A stretch of 64,000 bases of DNA, taken from Treponema sp. (GTDB lineage: Bacteria; Spirochaetota; Spirochaetia; Treponematales; Treponemataceae). The translations under genes and the position numbers were made by a program. Positions 1-7,590 of this stretch are shown here, in pieces (position 1 is the first letter of the stretch; the number at the start of each line of letters is the position of its first letter). Below the pieces are notes generated by a model, which saw only the letters and a program-made list of their open reading frames with translations, ran no database searches and was not told where the DNA came from. Location: the NCBI GenBank assembly GCA_017550685.1, contig JAFZOJ010000078.1, positions 124,001 to 188,000 on the forward strand, given 5' to 3'.

Positions 1-117
1 CCTCACTAATAAGTATAATTATAATATCAAAATATTCAAAATAAAATAATAGAAACAATATATAACGGTTTATTAATTGTAAATAACAAGTTTTTATTTA
101 TCTTTAAATTAACATAT

Positions 118-265
118 TAACTGACGCGAGGGAACAAAACGGTGGGCAAAATGACTCTGACTGTTGATGCCGCGAGAGCGGCATTTAATAGTTCCACTAC
201 AACAGTCAGCGTCAAGCGGCCTAGGCCGCGCTTTTGACCACCGTTTTGTGACCGGGAGTCAGTTA
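118..265 (+). repeat. Structured palindromic element, copy A
   Basis: About 148 nt that folds into a branched structure. Outer stem TAACTGAC (118-125) pairs with GTCAGTTA (258-265). A 17-bp stem (135-151 with 232-248, one G/A mismatch) follows. It opens to a 15-bp arm (152-166 with 200-214, one T/G wobble) and a 14-nt perfect palindrome GCGGCCTAGGCCGC (216-229). Inside the arm is a 7-bp hairpin with a GAGA loop (167-184) and an unpaired stretch containing GTTCC (191-195), which could pair with GGAAC (131-135). The same architecture occurs at 61517-61665 with compensatory changes in most stems. I do not recognise the family. It may be a small RNA, a non-autonomous mobile element or an insulator. 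The orientation given is the one in which the T/G pair becomes a U-G wobble and the loop reads GNRA. Confidence 0.8.
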
Positions 266-327
266 TATATATATTTTTATGATAATTTTAATATCATAAA
301 AAAAAATCAATTATTTAAAAAAAATTC

Positions 328-355
328 TTGAAATATAAATAAAATCGTTTATAAT
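328..355 (+). promoter_or_regulatory. Sigma-70-type promoter of the flagellar operon
   Basis: TTGAAA (328-333) is separated by 16 nt from a perfect TATAAT (350-355), placing the start of transcription near 362, about 70 nt before flbD. No sigma-28 or sigma-54 consensus was seen, so the operon looks to be under housekeeping control, as reported for other treponemes. It lies just downstream of structured element copy A. Confidence 0.65.
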
Positions 356-360
356 TATAT

Positions 361-394
361 TATCTTTAAATAATTTGGGAATAATTTAAAGATA
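361..394. promoter_or_regulatory. A+T inverted repeat at the flbD leader
   Basis: Arms TATCTTTAAATAATT (361-375) and AATAATTTAAAGATA (380-394) match at 14 of 15 positions around the 4-nt loop TGGG. It lies exactly where transcription from the 328-355 promoter should begin, so it is either a 5' hairpin of the mRNA or an operator. The 11-mer TATCTTTAAAT also occurs at 99-109, on the far side of copy A. No T-tract follows, so it is not a normal terminator. Confidence 0.5.
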
Positions 395-432
395 ATACTT
401 GACTTATAGTCGGTATATATGGAAAATTAAAA

Positions 433-633
433 ATGATTGATGTATTGCGGTTAGATGGGAAAATTTATTGGGTGAATCCGCACATGATCGAATCTATGGA
501 ATCGAATCCTGATTTAACATTAACATTGTTGTCAGGACGTAAAGTCATTGTTCGAAATTCCCCCGAAGAATTAATCCAGAAAATAATTGAATACCGCAAA
601 AAGATAGGCATCGATAAGCAAGAGGTCTTGTAA
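433..633 (+). CDS. flbD: Flagellar protein FlbD
   Basis: A 66-residue protein of the FlbD/SwrD family. These short cytosolic proteins sit in front of motA in spirochaetes and Gram-positives and promote stator function (family knowledge). The sequence opens with MIDVLRLDGKIYWVNPHMIE and has the family's central I-E-x-x-P-D-L-T-L-T-L-x-x-G pattern. The ATG has only a weak purine run (GGAAAA) before it. Its stop codon directly abuts the motA ATG, so the two are likely translationally coupled. It is the first gene of the operon visible here. In T. pallidum flgD and flgE precede it, but they are not in the window, and the 432 bases upstream are non-coding. Confidence 0.85.
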   Translation: MIDVLRLDGKIYWVNPHMIESMESNPDLTLTLLSGRKVIVRNSPEELIQKIIEYRKKIGIDKQEVL

Positions 634-1416
634 ATGGATATAGCTACAATAATTGGTATTGTTGGTGGTGCAGCCATGATCGTCATGTCTGTAATGACTT
701 CCGGTGGTTCCCTCATGGGTATCATCGATGTTCCGTCTATGGCTATGACCATTGGTGGTTCTTACTTTGCGATGTTCATTGCATCTCCTATTAAGAAAGC
801 TCTTGGTCTTTTTAAAATCATGGGACGTGCCTTTAAAGTTCCGGATTTTGGTGAAAAGAATATTGTAGTAAATATGCAGGCTCTTTCTGAAAAAGCCCGA
901 CGCGAAGGTATTCTTGCTCTTGAAGATGGACTTGATGATCTTGATGATCCGTTTATGAAAACAGGCCTACGCCTTGTAGTAGATGGTACCGACGGTAACA
1001 TCATCCGTTCAATCATGGAAAACGAAATGAACCAGACAGAAGCCCGCCATATGGAGTGGATCGGCGTTATTAACGTATGGGCCGGTTTTGCTCCTGGTTT
1101 TGGTATGATGGGTACTGTAGTAGGTCTTATTGGTATGCTTCGAAACCTCGAAGATAAATCTTCTCTTGGTCCTAACATGGCCGTTGCGTTGATTACAACA
1201 CTTTACGGTTCCATGATGGCCAACTGGCTCATTTCTCCGTTCGCCAGTAAGCTTCTTGCTCATAACCAGCAGGAAATGCGTACAAAAGAAATGATTATAG
1301 AAGGTGTTCTTGCCATTCAGGCTGGTGAAAACCCACGTATTATGGCACAGAAACTCCTTACATATCTGGATCCTGCAACAAGAAAGGCTATCGAAGCCGA
1401 TGTTCTTAAGGATTAA
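634..1416 (+). CDS. motA: Flagellar motor stator protein MotA
   Basis: A 260-residue inner-membrane stator subunit. With MotB it forms the ion channel that drives flagellar rotation. Two N-terminal membrane segments (about 5-50), a cytosolic loop rich in charged residues that contacts FliG (about 70-150), and two C-terminal membrane segments are visible. The motif GFAPGFGMMGTVVGLIGML in the third segment carries the conserved Pro-Gly of MotA/PomA. Length is normal for the family. The ATG follows the flbD stop with no gap, and motB begins 13 nt downstream. Whether it uses protons or sodium cannot be decided from MotA alone. Confidence 0.95.
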   Translation: MDIATIIGIVGGAAMIVMSVMTSGGSLMGIIDVPSMAMTIGGSYFAMFIASPIKKALGLFKIMGRAFKVPDFGEKNIVVNMQALSEKARREGILALEDGLDDLDDPFMKTGLRLVVDGTDGNIIRSIMENEMNQTEARHMEWIGVINVWAGFAPGFGMMGTVVGLIGMLRNLEDKSSLGPNMAVALITTLYGSMMANWLISPFASKLLAHNQQEMRTKEMIIEGVLAIQAGENPRIMAQKLLTYLDPATRKAIEADVLKD

Positions 1417-1429
1417 TTAGGAAAGTTAG

Positions 1430-2179
1430 ATGGGAAAGAAAGCAAAGGAACCTGAGAAACCGTCAACCGCGTGGCAAGGTACCTATGGTGACATGATTAC
1501 ATTAATGCTCTGCTTCTTCGTAATGCTTTACAATCCATCCGAAGTGGATGTAACGCAGCTCGCTACTATTACGCAGAGTCTTCAGATGCAGGAAACCGAA
1601 TCTACATCCGGTGGTATGTCATTGTCTGCAGGTCAGCTTTCAGATTTAGGAAACAACATCAACTCACTTCCTTCCATGGAAAAAGGAAAATCTCTTGGTC
1701 TTGCCAAGAAAAAAGCAGTAAGTCTTTTTGCTCCTGATATAAAATCAAACAGAATTACAGTAACCAGTGATGAACGCGGCCTTGTAATTACACTTCTTTC
1801 CGACAACTTTTTTGAAGAAGGCAGTGCTGAGCTTAATATAAACGAAACCCGCGAAACACTTCTTCGTCTGGCAGAATTTTTCCGTTCAACAGAGCTTAAA
1901 GACAGACGCTACAGAATAGAAGGACATACAGATAATACTCCGGTACCGGTAATTACCGATGAAAACGGCAGAAATATAGGATTCCCGAGCAATTGGGAAC
2001 TTTCTACTGCAAGAGCAGTTAACGTTTTGCATTATCTTGCCGATTATGGAGTAGAGGAAAATAAGTTTTCGGTTGCAGGTTATTCTGACACCAGACCAAA
2101 GTTTTCCAATGATACGGCTGAAGGTCGTGCATATAATAGACGTGTAGATATAATAATTCTAGACGAAGGACATTTTTAA
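1430..2179 (+). CDS. motB: Flagellar motor stator protein MotB
   Basis: A 249-residue stator subunit that anchors MotA to the peptidoglycan. A short cytosolic tail precedes one membrane segment (about 19-38). That segment carries the ion-binding aspartate D21 in [16 protein letters not shown]. The C-terminal half is an OmpA-like peptidoglycan-binding domain with [27 protein letters not shown] and YNRRVDI, all family signatures. The segment after the membrane helix (about 45-100) is the plug/linker region. It is preceded by AGGAAAG and lies between motA and fliL in the conserved order. Confidence 0.95.
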   Translation: MGKKAKEPEKPSTAWQGTYGDMITLMLCFFVMLYNPSEVDVTQLATITQSLQMQETESTSGGMSLSAGQLSDLGNNINSLPSMEKGKSLGLAKKKAVSLFAPDIKSNRITVTSDERGLVITLLSDNFFEEGSAELNINETRETLLRLAEFFRSTELKDRRYRIEGHTDNTPVPVITDENGRNIGFPSNWELSTARAVNVLHYLADYGVEENKFSVAGYSDTRPKFSNDTAEGRAYNRRVDIIILDEGHF

Positions 2180-2199
2180 TCCTATAATGGAGGGGAAAT

Positions 2200-2757
2200 A
2201 TGGCAGATGAAGAAGATTTGAACCTTGATGAAGGCGGTGATGCTGCGGCTCCTGCCAAGAAGAAAGGCTTGGGTAATCTTTTTTCCGGTCTCTTAAAGTG
2301 GATAATTATTGCTGTTGCTGCAATTATCGTTATCGTAGTTGTTGTATTTGTAACGGTAAAGATTGTAAGTAAAAACAGTGCCAAATCTGGTGCATATAAT
2401 CCTAACATATCTGAAGAATATCAGGGTCAACGTGAAATATACGACTGGTATAAATCAATTGGTGTTATTCAGACAACTACATGTGATGAAAACGCTGCTA
2501 CAGTCCGTGTAAACGTATATCTTGGCTATAAGAAGGATGATAAAGCAACTTCTACAGAAATTACATCACGTTCAGTTGAATTAAAAGACTTCTTAAGACA
2601 GTATTTCCGTAGTAAGACAGCAGCAGAATTAAAAAATGCTAATAATGAAGGCAAATTAAAGATGGAAATTAGAAATGGAATTAACGACAAAGTTCTTTCC
2701 AGCTCTAAAATCCGTGATATAAGTTTTGATCAATTAGATGTAATTGAGCAGAATTAA
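2200..2757 (+). CDS. fliL: Flagellar basal-body protein FliL
   Basis: A 185-residue single-pass membrane protein. An acidic, alanine-rich N-terminal tail (about 1-25) is followed by a strongly hydrophobic segment WIIIAVAAIIVIVVVVFVTV. The rest is periplasmic. FliL rings surround the stator and stabilise it under load, which matters in spirochaetes that turn periplasmic flagella (family knowledge). The C-terminal domain ends with the usual pattern of an R-x-x-I-x-D segment followed by short strands (KIRDISFDQLDVIEQN). A clear GGAGGGG ribosome site precedes the ATG. Identity rests on the position between motB and fliM plus topology, since FliL sequence is poorly conserved. Confidence 0.9.
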   Translation: MADEEDLNLDEGGDAAAPAKKKGLGNLFSGLLKWIIIAVAAIIVIVVVVFVTVKIVSKNSAKSGAYNPNISEEYQGQREIYDWYKSIGVIQTTTCDENAATVRVNVYLGYKKDDKATSTEITSRSVELKDFLRQYFRSKTAAELKNANNEGKLKMEIRNGINDKVLSSSKIRDISFDQLDVIEQN

Positions 2758-2773
2758 AAAAGGTGGAGTGTGA

Positions 2774-3814
2774 ATGAACGAGGTTCTGTCACAGGACGAG
2801 ATTGACCAGCTCTTAAACGCAATCAGTTCGGGCGATACCGATACCGATGAGTTTAAGCCGGTCAATAGTACCCGCAAAATAAAGATTTACGACTTTAAGC
2901 GTCCTTCTAAATTCTCTAAGGAACAGCTGCGTACGGTCTCAAACATGCATGAGACCTTTGCTCGTTTAACAACAACGAGTCTTTCGGCACAGCTGCGTTC
3001 TTTGGTTCATGTTCACGTTGCTTCTGTAGACGAACTTACCTACGAGGAATTTATCCGTTCCATTCCAACTCCTACAACTCTTGCAATTATTAACATGGAC
3101 CCGCTCAAAGGTAGTGCGGTTCTTGAAATTGACCCTGCAATTACCTTCTGTATGATTGACCGTCTGTTTGGTGGACGCGGTGCTACTTCGAGCAACAAAA
3201 ACCGAGACCTTACAGATATCGAACAGGAAGTAATGGAAGGTGTAATCGTACGTATTCTTGCAAATATGCGCGAAGCCTGGACCCAGGTAATTGACCTGCG
3301 ACCACGTTTTGCTCAGATAGAAACTAACCCTCAGTTTGCTCAGATTGTACCACCAACAGAAATGGTCGTTCTTGTAACACTTGATACCAAGGTTGGTGAT
3401 GAAGAAGGAATGATGAACTTCTGTATTCCTTACCTTACAATTGAGCCTATTGTATCCAAGCTGTCTACACAGTTCTGGTTCTCTTCTGTAAGAAGAAGCT
3501 CAACCACACAGTATCTTGGTACAATCAAGGGACAGATTTCTTCTGTAGATATGGATATTGTGGCAGAAATTGGAACAATCAATCTGCCAATCAGAGATGT
3601 ACTTTCGCTTCGTGTAGGCGATGTTGTACGTCTTTCAAGCATAAAAGTGGGTGATCCACTTACCCTTAGTGTTGGAAATAAGAAAAAGTTTTACTGTCAG
3701 CCTGGTGTTGTCGGTAAAAAAATGGCTGTACAGATAACAGGAAAGTTTGAAGATGGCGACGAAGCCGAAGAATTCGAAGAACTTTCTGTAGAAGGAGACG
3801 AATCGTATGAGTGA
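2774..3814 (+). CDS. fliM: Flagellar switch protein FliM
   Basis: A 346-residue C-ring protein that binds CheY-P and switches rotation direction. The N-terminus has the CheY-binding peptide LSQDEIDQLLNAI (about 5-17). The middle CheC-like domain contains IYDFKRPSKFSKEQLRTV and the GGRG loop in DRLFGGRGA. The C-terminal SpoA domain follows (about 255-325). All three family parts are present and length is normal. AGGTGGAG precedes the ATG. The 3' end overlaps fliY by 8 nt, suggesting coupled synthesis of the two C-ring subunits. Confidence 0.95.
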   Translation: MNEVLSQDEIDQLLNAISSGDTDTDEFKPVNSTRKIKIYDFKRPSKFSKEQLRTVSNMHETFARLTTTSLSAQLRSLVHVHVASVDELTYEEFIRSIPTPTTLAIINMDPLKGSAVLEIDPAITFCMIDRLFGGRGATSSNKNRDLTDIEQEVMEGVIVRILANMREAWTQVIDLRPRFAQIETNPQFAQIVPPTEMVVLVTLDTKVGDEEGMMNFCIPYLTIEPIVSKLSTQFWFSSVRRSSTTQYLGTIKGQISSVDMDIVAEIGTINLPIRDVLSLRVGDVVRLSSIKVGDPLTLSVGNKKKFYCQPGVVGKKMAVQITGKFEDGDEAEEFEELSVEGDESYE

Positions 3815-5042
3815 TGGTGCTATCTCACAAGATGAAATTGATGCATTGCTTTCTGGCGTTGCAGTGGACGGACTTAATTCTTCCGGTCATGTAGGTAACG
3901 GTCCGAGCTATCATATTGATATACCAACTCTTCAAAAGCTTGCCGAGGATCTGGTTCCTAAGCTCGAGGAAAACGTTAATAAATATACAGGAGCTTCTTT
4001 TAAGGTAGAAACACCTGTTGTAGAGCTTTCAAGCCGCGACAAGGTTCTTGCTCGTCTGCCTGAAGTTGTTGTAGGAATAAATGCAGACTACAACGAGGGT
4101 GTAAAGGGAAGTCATCTTTATATTCTTTCTCCGGATTTCTCCCTCAAGCTTTTTGCTCTTGTAAATAACGAAGAAGCTACAGAAGTAGACGACATGGTTC
4201 TTTCTGTAGTTTCAGAAATAGTTGCAACTCATATAAGTGCACAGATAAATTGCCTTGACGCAAAGCTTCCCGGAATTGCTTATGCAACTCCTGAAAGTGT
4301 AAACGAATCTAAGGCTATGATCATGTTCCCTCAGGGAGACTTTGTACTCTTTACTTATCCTCTTACTCTGGATGGTAAGGCTTATACTCTGTGGGAATGT
4401 CTTAGCGGTGACGCATCTGAAAAGATTTCTAATGCTCTGGGTGGTGGCGAAGCCGCTGCTGCTGCCGGTGGAGATGACTCTATGGCAAGCATTGGAATGG
4501 ATGCACTTGCAGGCATGGGAATGTCTGGCGATGCAATGGGCGCTCCTGCTGGTGGTGCTATGCCAAACATGCAGATGGGCGGAATGCAGCCAAACATGGG
4601 AATGCCTAATATGGGTATGACAGGAATGGGCAATATGCAGCAGAATATGGGAATGGGTGCTATGGGAGGCATGGGCGGAATGCAGATGCCTGGTAATATG
4701 GGCGTTAATATGGGTATGAATGTTCCTAACGTTCAGTCCCTTCAGTTCCCAAATCTTGCAACAGGTATGAATTCCGGCGAACAGGGAAATATCGGTCTTA
4801 TCATGGACGTATTCATGGAAATGACCGTAGAGCTTGGACGAACAAAACGTTCCATCAAAGATATTCTTGGAATGGGTGAAGGTACCATTATCGAGCTGGA
4901 TAAGCTTGCCGGTGAACCTGTAGATATCCTTGTAAACCATAAGCAGATTGCAAAGGGAGAGGTTGTAGTTATCGACGAAAACTTTGGTGTCCGCGTAACT
5001 GAAATTCTTTCTCCAATGGAAAGAGTAAACGACTTAAGCTAA
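3807..5042 (+). CDS. fliY: Flagellar switch protein FliY/FliN with Met-rich linker
   Basis: A 411-residue C-ring protein. The N-terminus repeats the FliM-type CheY-binding peptide (ISQDEIDALLSGV). A CheC-like domain follows (about 35-200). A low-complexity linker of about 80 residues (roughly 225-310) is made mostly of Met, Gly, Asn, Gln and Pro, with about two dozen methionines. The C-terminal FliN/SpoA domain (about 325-411) has VELGRTKRSIKDILGMGEG and the typical LDKLAGEPVDILVN. FliY is the spirochaetal/Gram-positive form of FliN. The linker is the odd part: it is much longer and more Met-rich than expected for a simple hinge. The ATG lies inside the end of fliM. Confidence 0.93.
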   Translation: MSDGAISQDEIDALLSGVAVDGLNSSGHVGNGPSYHIDIPTLQKLAEDLVPKLEENVNKYTGASFKVETPVVELSSRDKVLARLPEVVVGINADYNEGVKGSHLYILSPDFSLKLFALVNNEEATEVDDMVLSVVSEIVATHISAQINCLDAKLPGIAYATPESVNESKAMIMFPQGDFVLFTYPLTLDGKAYTLWECLSGDASEKISNALGGGEAAAAAGGDDSMASIGMDALAGMGMSGDAMGAPAGGAMPNMQMGGMQPNMGMPNMGMTGMGNMQQNMGMGAMGGMGGMQMPGNMGVNMGMNVPNVQSLQFPNLATGMNSGEQGNIGLIMDVFMEMTVELGRTKRSIKDILGMGEGTIIELDKLAGEPVDILVNHKQIAKGEVVVIDENFGVRVTEILSPMERVNDLS

Positions 5043-5068
5043 AAACCGATTTTTTTAGGGTGGGGAAA

Positions 5069-5692
5069 TTGGTAAAAAATAAAAAATCTCTTTTTTGTAT
5101 CTCAATAATATTATTGTTTCTTAACATAAGTGTTTTTTCTCAAACTCAGCCAAACGCAAGCTTTGAGAATGACACATCTTATTTTTCCGAAGAAACTACC
5201 GGCACAGAAACAGGAACTGCTTCTCAAACTTACAAAGCACCTTCTACCGCAAGACTTATTATCCGAATGGTTGTTGTACTTGCACTTGTAATTGCAGCAC
5301 TCTACGGAATAATGATTTTCTTTAAGAAAAAAAATAATTCGGTTCAAAGCGATGATGATTTTTTAAGGAGGGTTTCTTCACTAAATCTTTCGCCGGGTAA
5401 ATCCGTAGAAATTGTAACTATGGTAGACCGCGGCTTTATCCTTGGCGTTACCGAAAGCAATATAAACCTGATTGCAGAAATTGATGACAAAGAAATGATT
5501 TCTGCCCTTAATCTTAATTTTGATAAAAAGCAGAATACTAAAAAGCCGATGAATTTTTCTGATGTTCTTGAAATGTTCATGCCTGGCGGCTTAAGAAAAA
5601 ATACTAATATATATAATACAACAGAAAGTGCAGAGGCTCAGACACCTCAAACAGCTTCAGAGGAAAATAACGAAACAAATGAAAACTCTTAA
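5069..5692 (+). CDS. fliO: Flagellar biosynthesis protein FliO
   Basis: A 207-residue membrane protein at the fliO position, between fliY and fliP. A signal-like hydrophobic N-terminus (SLFCISIILLFLNISVFSQ) is followed by a Ser/Thr-rich stretch. A single membrane segment comes next (about IIRMVVVLALVIAALYGIMIF), then a cytosolic FliO/FliZ-type domain (R-x-x-S-L-N-L-S-P-G-K-S-V-E-I-V). FliO chaperones assembly of the FliP ring of the export gate. A GTG at 5060 would add three residues, but it lies inside the AGGGTGGGG ribosome site. TTG at 5069, three bases after that site, is therefore the better start, though its spacing is short. The C-terminal tail is rich in Glu, Asn and Thr. Confidence 0.85.
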   Translation: MVKNKKSLFCISIILLFLNISVFSQTQPNASFENDTSYFSEETTGTETGTASQTYKAPSTARLIIRMVVVLALVIAALYGIMIFFKKKNNSVQSDDDFLRRVSSLNLSPGKSVEIVTMVDRGFILGVTESNINLIAEIDDKEMISALNLNFDKKQNTKKPMNFSDVLEMFMPGGLRKNTNIYNTTESAEAQTPQTASEENNETNENS

Positions 5693-6494
5693 AAAGCTTG
5701 CATTAATACTTTCGGTTTTCCTCGTTACTTTAAGCGTGCTTCCGGCTCAGTCTTTTCCAAGTGGCTCCACACGAGGTACAACAGAGCAGAACGAAAGCAT
5801 GCGCCCGGTACAGATCCCGAACGTTGCAGTGCAGATTACAGAACCTCAGTCAGGACGCGAAGTAGCTTTTTCTGTAAGGCTTTTGCTGCTGCTTACAGTT
5901 CTGACTCTGGCTCCAAGCATTCTTATTCTTGTTACCTGCTTCCTGCGTTTTTCAATCGTACTGGACTTTATTAAGCGAGCACTTTCGCTGCAGCAGGTTC
6001 CACCGACTTCTGTATTAAACGGCATTGCTTTTTTCATGACACTTTTTATTATGTGGCCCACCTTTACCACAATGTATAATAATTCGTTCAAGCCGCTTTC
6101 TGACGGACAGATTGGCATTGAACAGGCTTACAAAGAAGCCGAAGCTCCAATCCGAGAATTTATGTTCCAGCAGATGTCTGATGATACAAGCTACATCAAG
6201 CTGTTTATGAATATGTCCAGACTTGAAAAACCACAGACTCCTGCAGATGTACCGACTTATATTTTAGTACCGTCTTATATTCTTCACGAGCTTACGGTCG
6301 CGTTTAAGATAGGTGTCCTTTTGTATATTCCGTTTATTGTCATAGATATGGTTGTAGCGAGTATCCTTATGGCCATGGGTATGATGATGCTTCCACCGGT
6401 TCAAATTTCCATGCCGTTCAAACTCATTCTTTTTGTACTTGTAGACGGCTGGGGATTGTTAACTCAACAGCTTTTTAATTCGGTTTTAAGGTAG
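5679..6494 (+). CDS. fliP: Flagellar export gate protein FliP
   Basis: A 271-residue inner-membrane protein, five copies of which form the core of the type III export pore. There is a cleavable N-terminal signal (MKTLKKLALILSVFLVTLSVLPAQS), as in other FliP proteins. Family signatures present are LLLTVLTLAPSILILVTCFLRFSIVL, the double proline of QQVPPTSVLNG, PFIVIDMVVASILMAMGMMMLPP and the C-terminal PFKLILFVLVDGW. The ATG at 5679 follows AGAGGAAA and overlaps the end of fliO by 14 nt. A longer reading from an upstream GTG lacks a signal start and is disfavoured. Confidence 0.95.
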   Translation: MKTLKKLALILSVFLVTLSVLPAQSFPSGSTRGTTEQNESMRPVQIPNVAVQITEPQSGREVAFSVRLLLLLTVLTLAPSILILVTCFLRFSIVLDFIKRALSLQQVPPTSVLNGIAFFMTLFIMWPTFTTMYNNSFKPLSDGQIGIEQAYKEAEAPIREFMFQQMSDDTSYIKLFMNMSRLEKPQTPADVPTYILVPSYILHELTVAFKIGVLLYIPFIVIDMVVASILMAMGMMMLPPVQISMPFKLILFVLVDGWGLLTQQLFNSVLR

Positions 6495-6501
6495 GTAGAG
6501 T

Positions 6502-6771
6502 ATGTCAATCGGTGAAGTAATTTCGTTGATGCGCGGAGCAGTAACACAGATTATCTCCATAATTGCACCGGTCCTTGGCCTTGCTCTTATTGTTGGTTTG
6601 ATTGTTGCCGTATTACAGGCAGTTACATCCATTCAGGAACAAACCCTTACTTTCTTACCAAAGCTTTTGGTAATTCTTTTGATTATTGCTTTGCTGGGCG
6701 GCATGATGTTTACCTCGCTTAGTGAATATACCGTCGCTTTGTTCAATCGTATTCCGGATTTTGCAAAGTAA
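6502..6771 (+). CDS. fliQ: Flagellar export gate protein FliQ
   Basis: An 89-residue protein with two membrane hairpin helices, a normal FliQ. Four copies pack around FliP and FliR in the export gate. Visible are MSIGEVISLMRGAV at the start, the first hydrophobic helix (about 18-40), the conserved A-V-T-S-I-Q-E-Q-T-L-T-F-x-P-K segment between helices, and the second helix (about 55-75). It is preceded by AGGTAGAG and lies seven bases after fliP. Confidence 0.95.
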   Translation: MSIGEVISLMRGAVTQIISIIAPVLGLALIVGLIVAVLQAVTSIQEQTLTFLPKLLVILLIIALLGGMMFTSLSEYTVALFNRIPDFAK

Positions 6772-6783
6772 AAGGACTGGCCT

Positions 6784-7590
6784 ATGGATAAAATCCTTTT
6801 GAATGCGCCTGCTTTCCTTCTCGTTTTTGCAAGATGCTTTGCACTTATTATGACTCTGCCGCTCTTTTCTACTAGGGCTGTTACGCGAATTGCCAAGGTT
6901 GCCTTTGCCGGTTACATGGCTTTTTTTATGCTGGGCAACGCAGACCTTACACTTTATAATTCTTTTCTCGGTCAGGACGGAGCCTTTTCGCTTTATTTTG
7001 TTTTTCTGGTTTTGGGCGAAGCAGGAATAGGCGTTATCATAGGATTTTATATTTCAATTATTTTTGCCGCATTCAGTACTGCCGGACAGTTTACTGCTTT
7101 CCAGATGGGATTCAGTGCCGCAAGTACTTATGATGCAATGGCACAGGTAGAAAACCCTCTTATGGGTCAATTCTTAAACTTTGTTGCCATGCTCATTTTT
7201 ATGCAGAACAAATGGTTTCAGAGACTTTTCCTTGGCGGACTTACCGCAAGCTTTAAATCTATAACTGCAATTTCAATAGCACAGACAAATCAGACACTGG
7301 TTACCTTTATGCTCAAGGGCCTTACAAAGCTTTTTGCAGATGCCCTTATAATTGCGCTTCCCGTTATGGGAACTTTAATGCTTATTACAATCTGTACAGG
7401 TCTTCTTTCAAAAGCCGCTCCACAAATGAACCTTTTGTCAGAAGGTTTCCCTGTTATGATTTTGACGGCATTCTTTTTGATTATGGTATTAATGCCTGAA
7501 ATGGCAGATTTCTTTGAAAGATCTTTTGCGGGCGGGTTTAAAGCACTGGAAGATTTATTTATAAGTATTGGTGGCGGAGGGTTGAAATAA
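6784..7590 (+). CDS. fliR: Flagellar export gate protein FliR
   Basis: A 268-residue polytopic protein. One copy completes the FliP5-FliQ4-FliR1 gate. The N-terminus (FLLVFARCFALIMTLPLFSTR) and the block GEAGIGVIIGFYISIIFAAFSTAGQFTAFQMGF are typical of FliR. A central A-x-x-Y-D block and a C-terminal L-x-x-x-A-P-Q-M-N-L-L region also match. Length is normal. The stop codon abuts the flhB start with no spacer, and the flhB ribosome site lies inside the last codons of fliR. Confidence 0.95.
   Translation: MDKILLNAPAFLLVFARCFALIMTLPLFSTRAVTRIAKVAFAGYMAFFMLGNADLTLYNSFLGQDGAFSLYFVFLVLGEAGIGVIIGFYISIIFAAFSTAGQFTAFQMGFSAASTYDAMAQVENPLMGQFLNFVAMLIFMQNKWFQRLFLGGLTASFKSITAISIAQTNQTLVTFMLKGLTKLFADALIIALPVMGTLMLITICTGLLSKAAPQMNLLSEGFPVMILTAFFLIMVLMPEMADFFERSFAGGFKALEDLFISIGGGGLK

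Noticed and set aside
118-265. Element A/B as an integron attC site
   Set aside because: Some treponemes carry integrons and attC sites are imperfect palindromes of similar size. Here the ends lack the GTTRRRY/RYYYAAC core boxes, there is no cassette array and no integrase, and each copy has a three-way branched fold.
118-265. Element A/B as a retron or group II intron fragment
   Set aside because: No reverse transcriptase frame lies nearby, and the sequence lacks intron domain V-type features.
361-394. A+T dyad as a terminator
   Set aside because: No GC-rich stem and no T-run follow, and it lies downstream of a strong promoter at the start of the operon.
399-423. Second flbD promoter using TTGACT and TATATA
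   Set aside because: The spacing between the hexamers is only about 10 bases, too short for sigma-70.
4212-4940. Long minus-strand frame opposite fliY
   Set aside because: It is the mirror of the Met/Gly-rich linker, giving a His/Ser/Cys-rich nonsense protein with no ribosome site.
5060-5068. GTG start for fliO
   Set aside because: The GTG is part of the AGGGTGGGG ribosome site; TTG at 5069 fits better.
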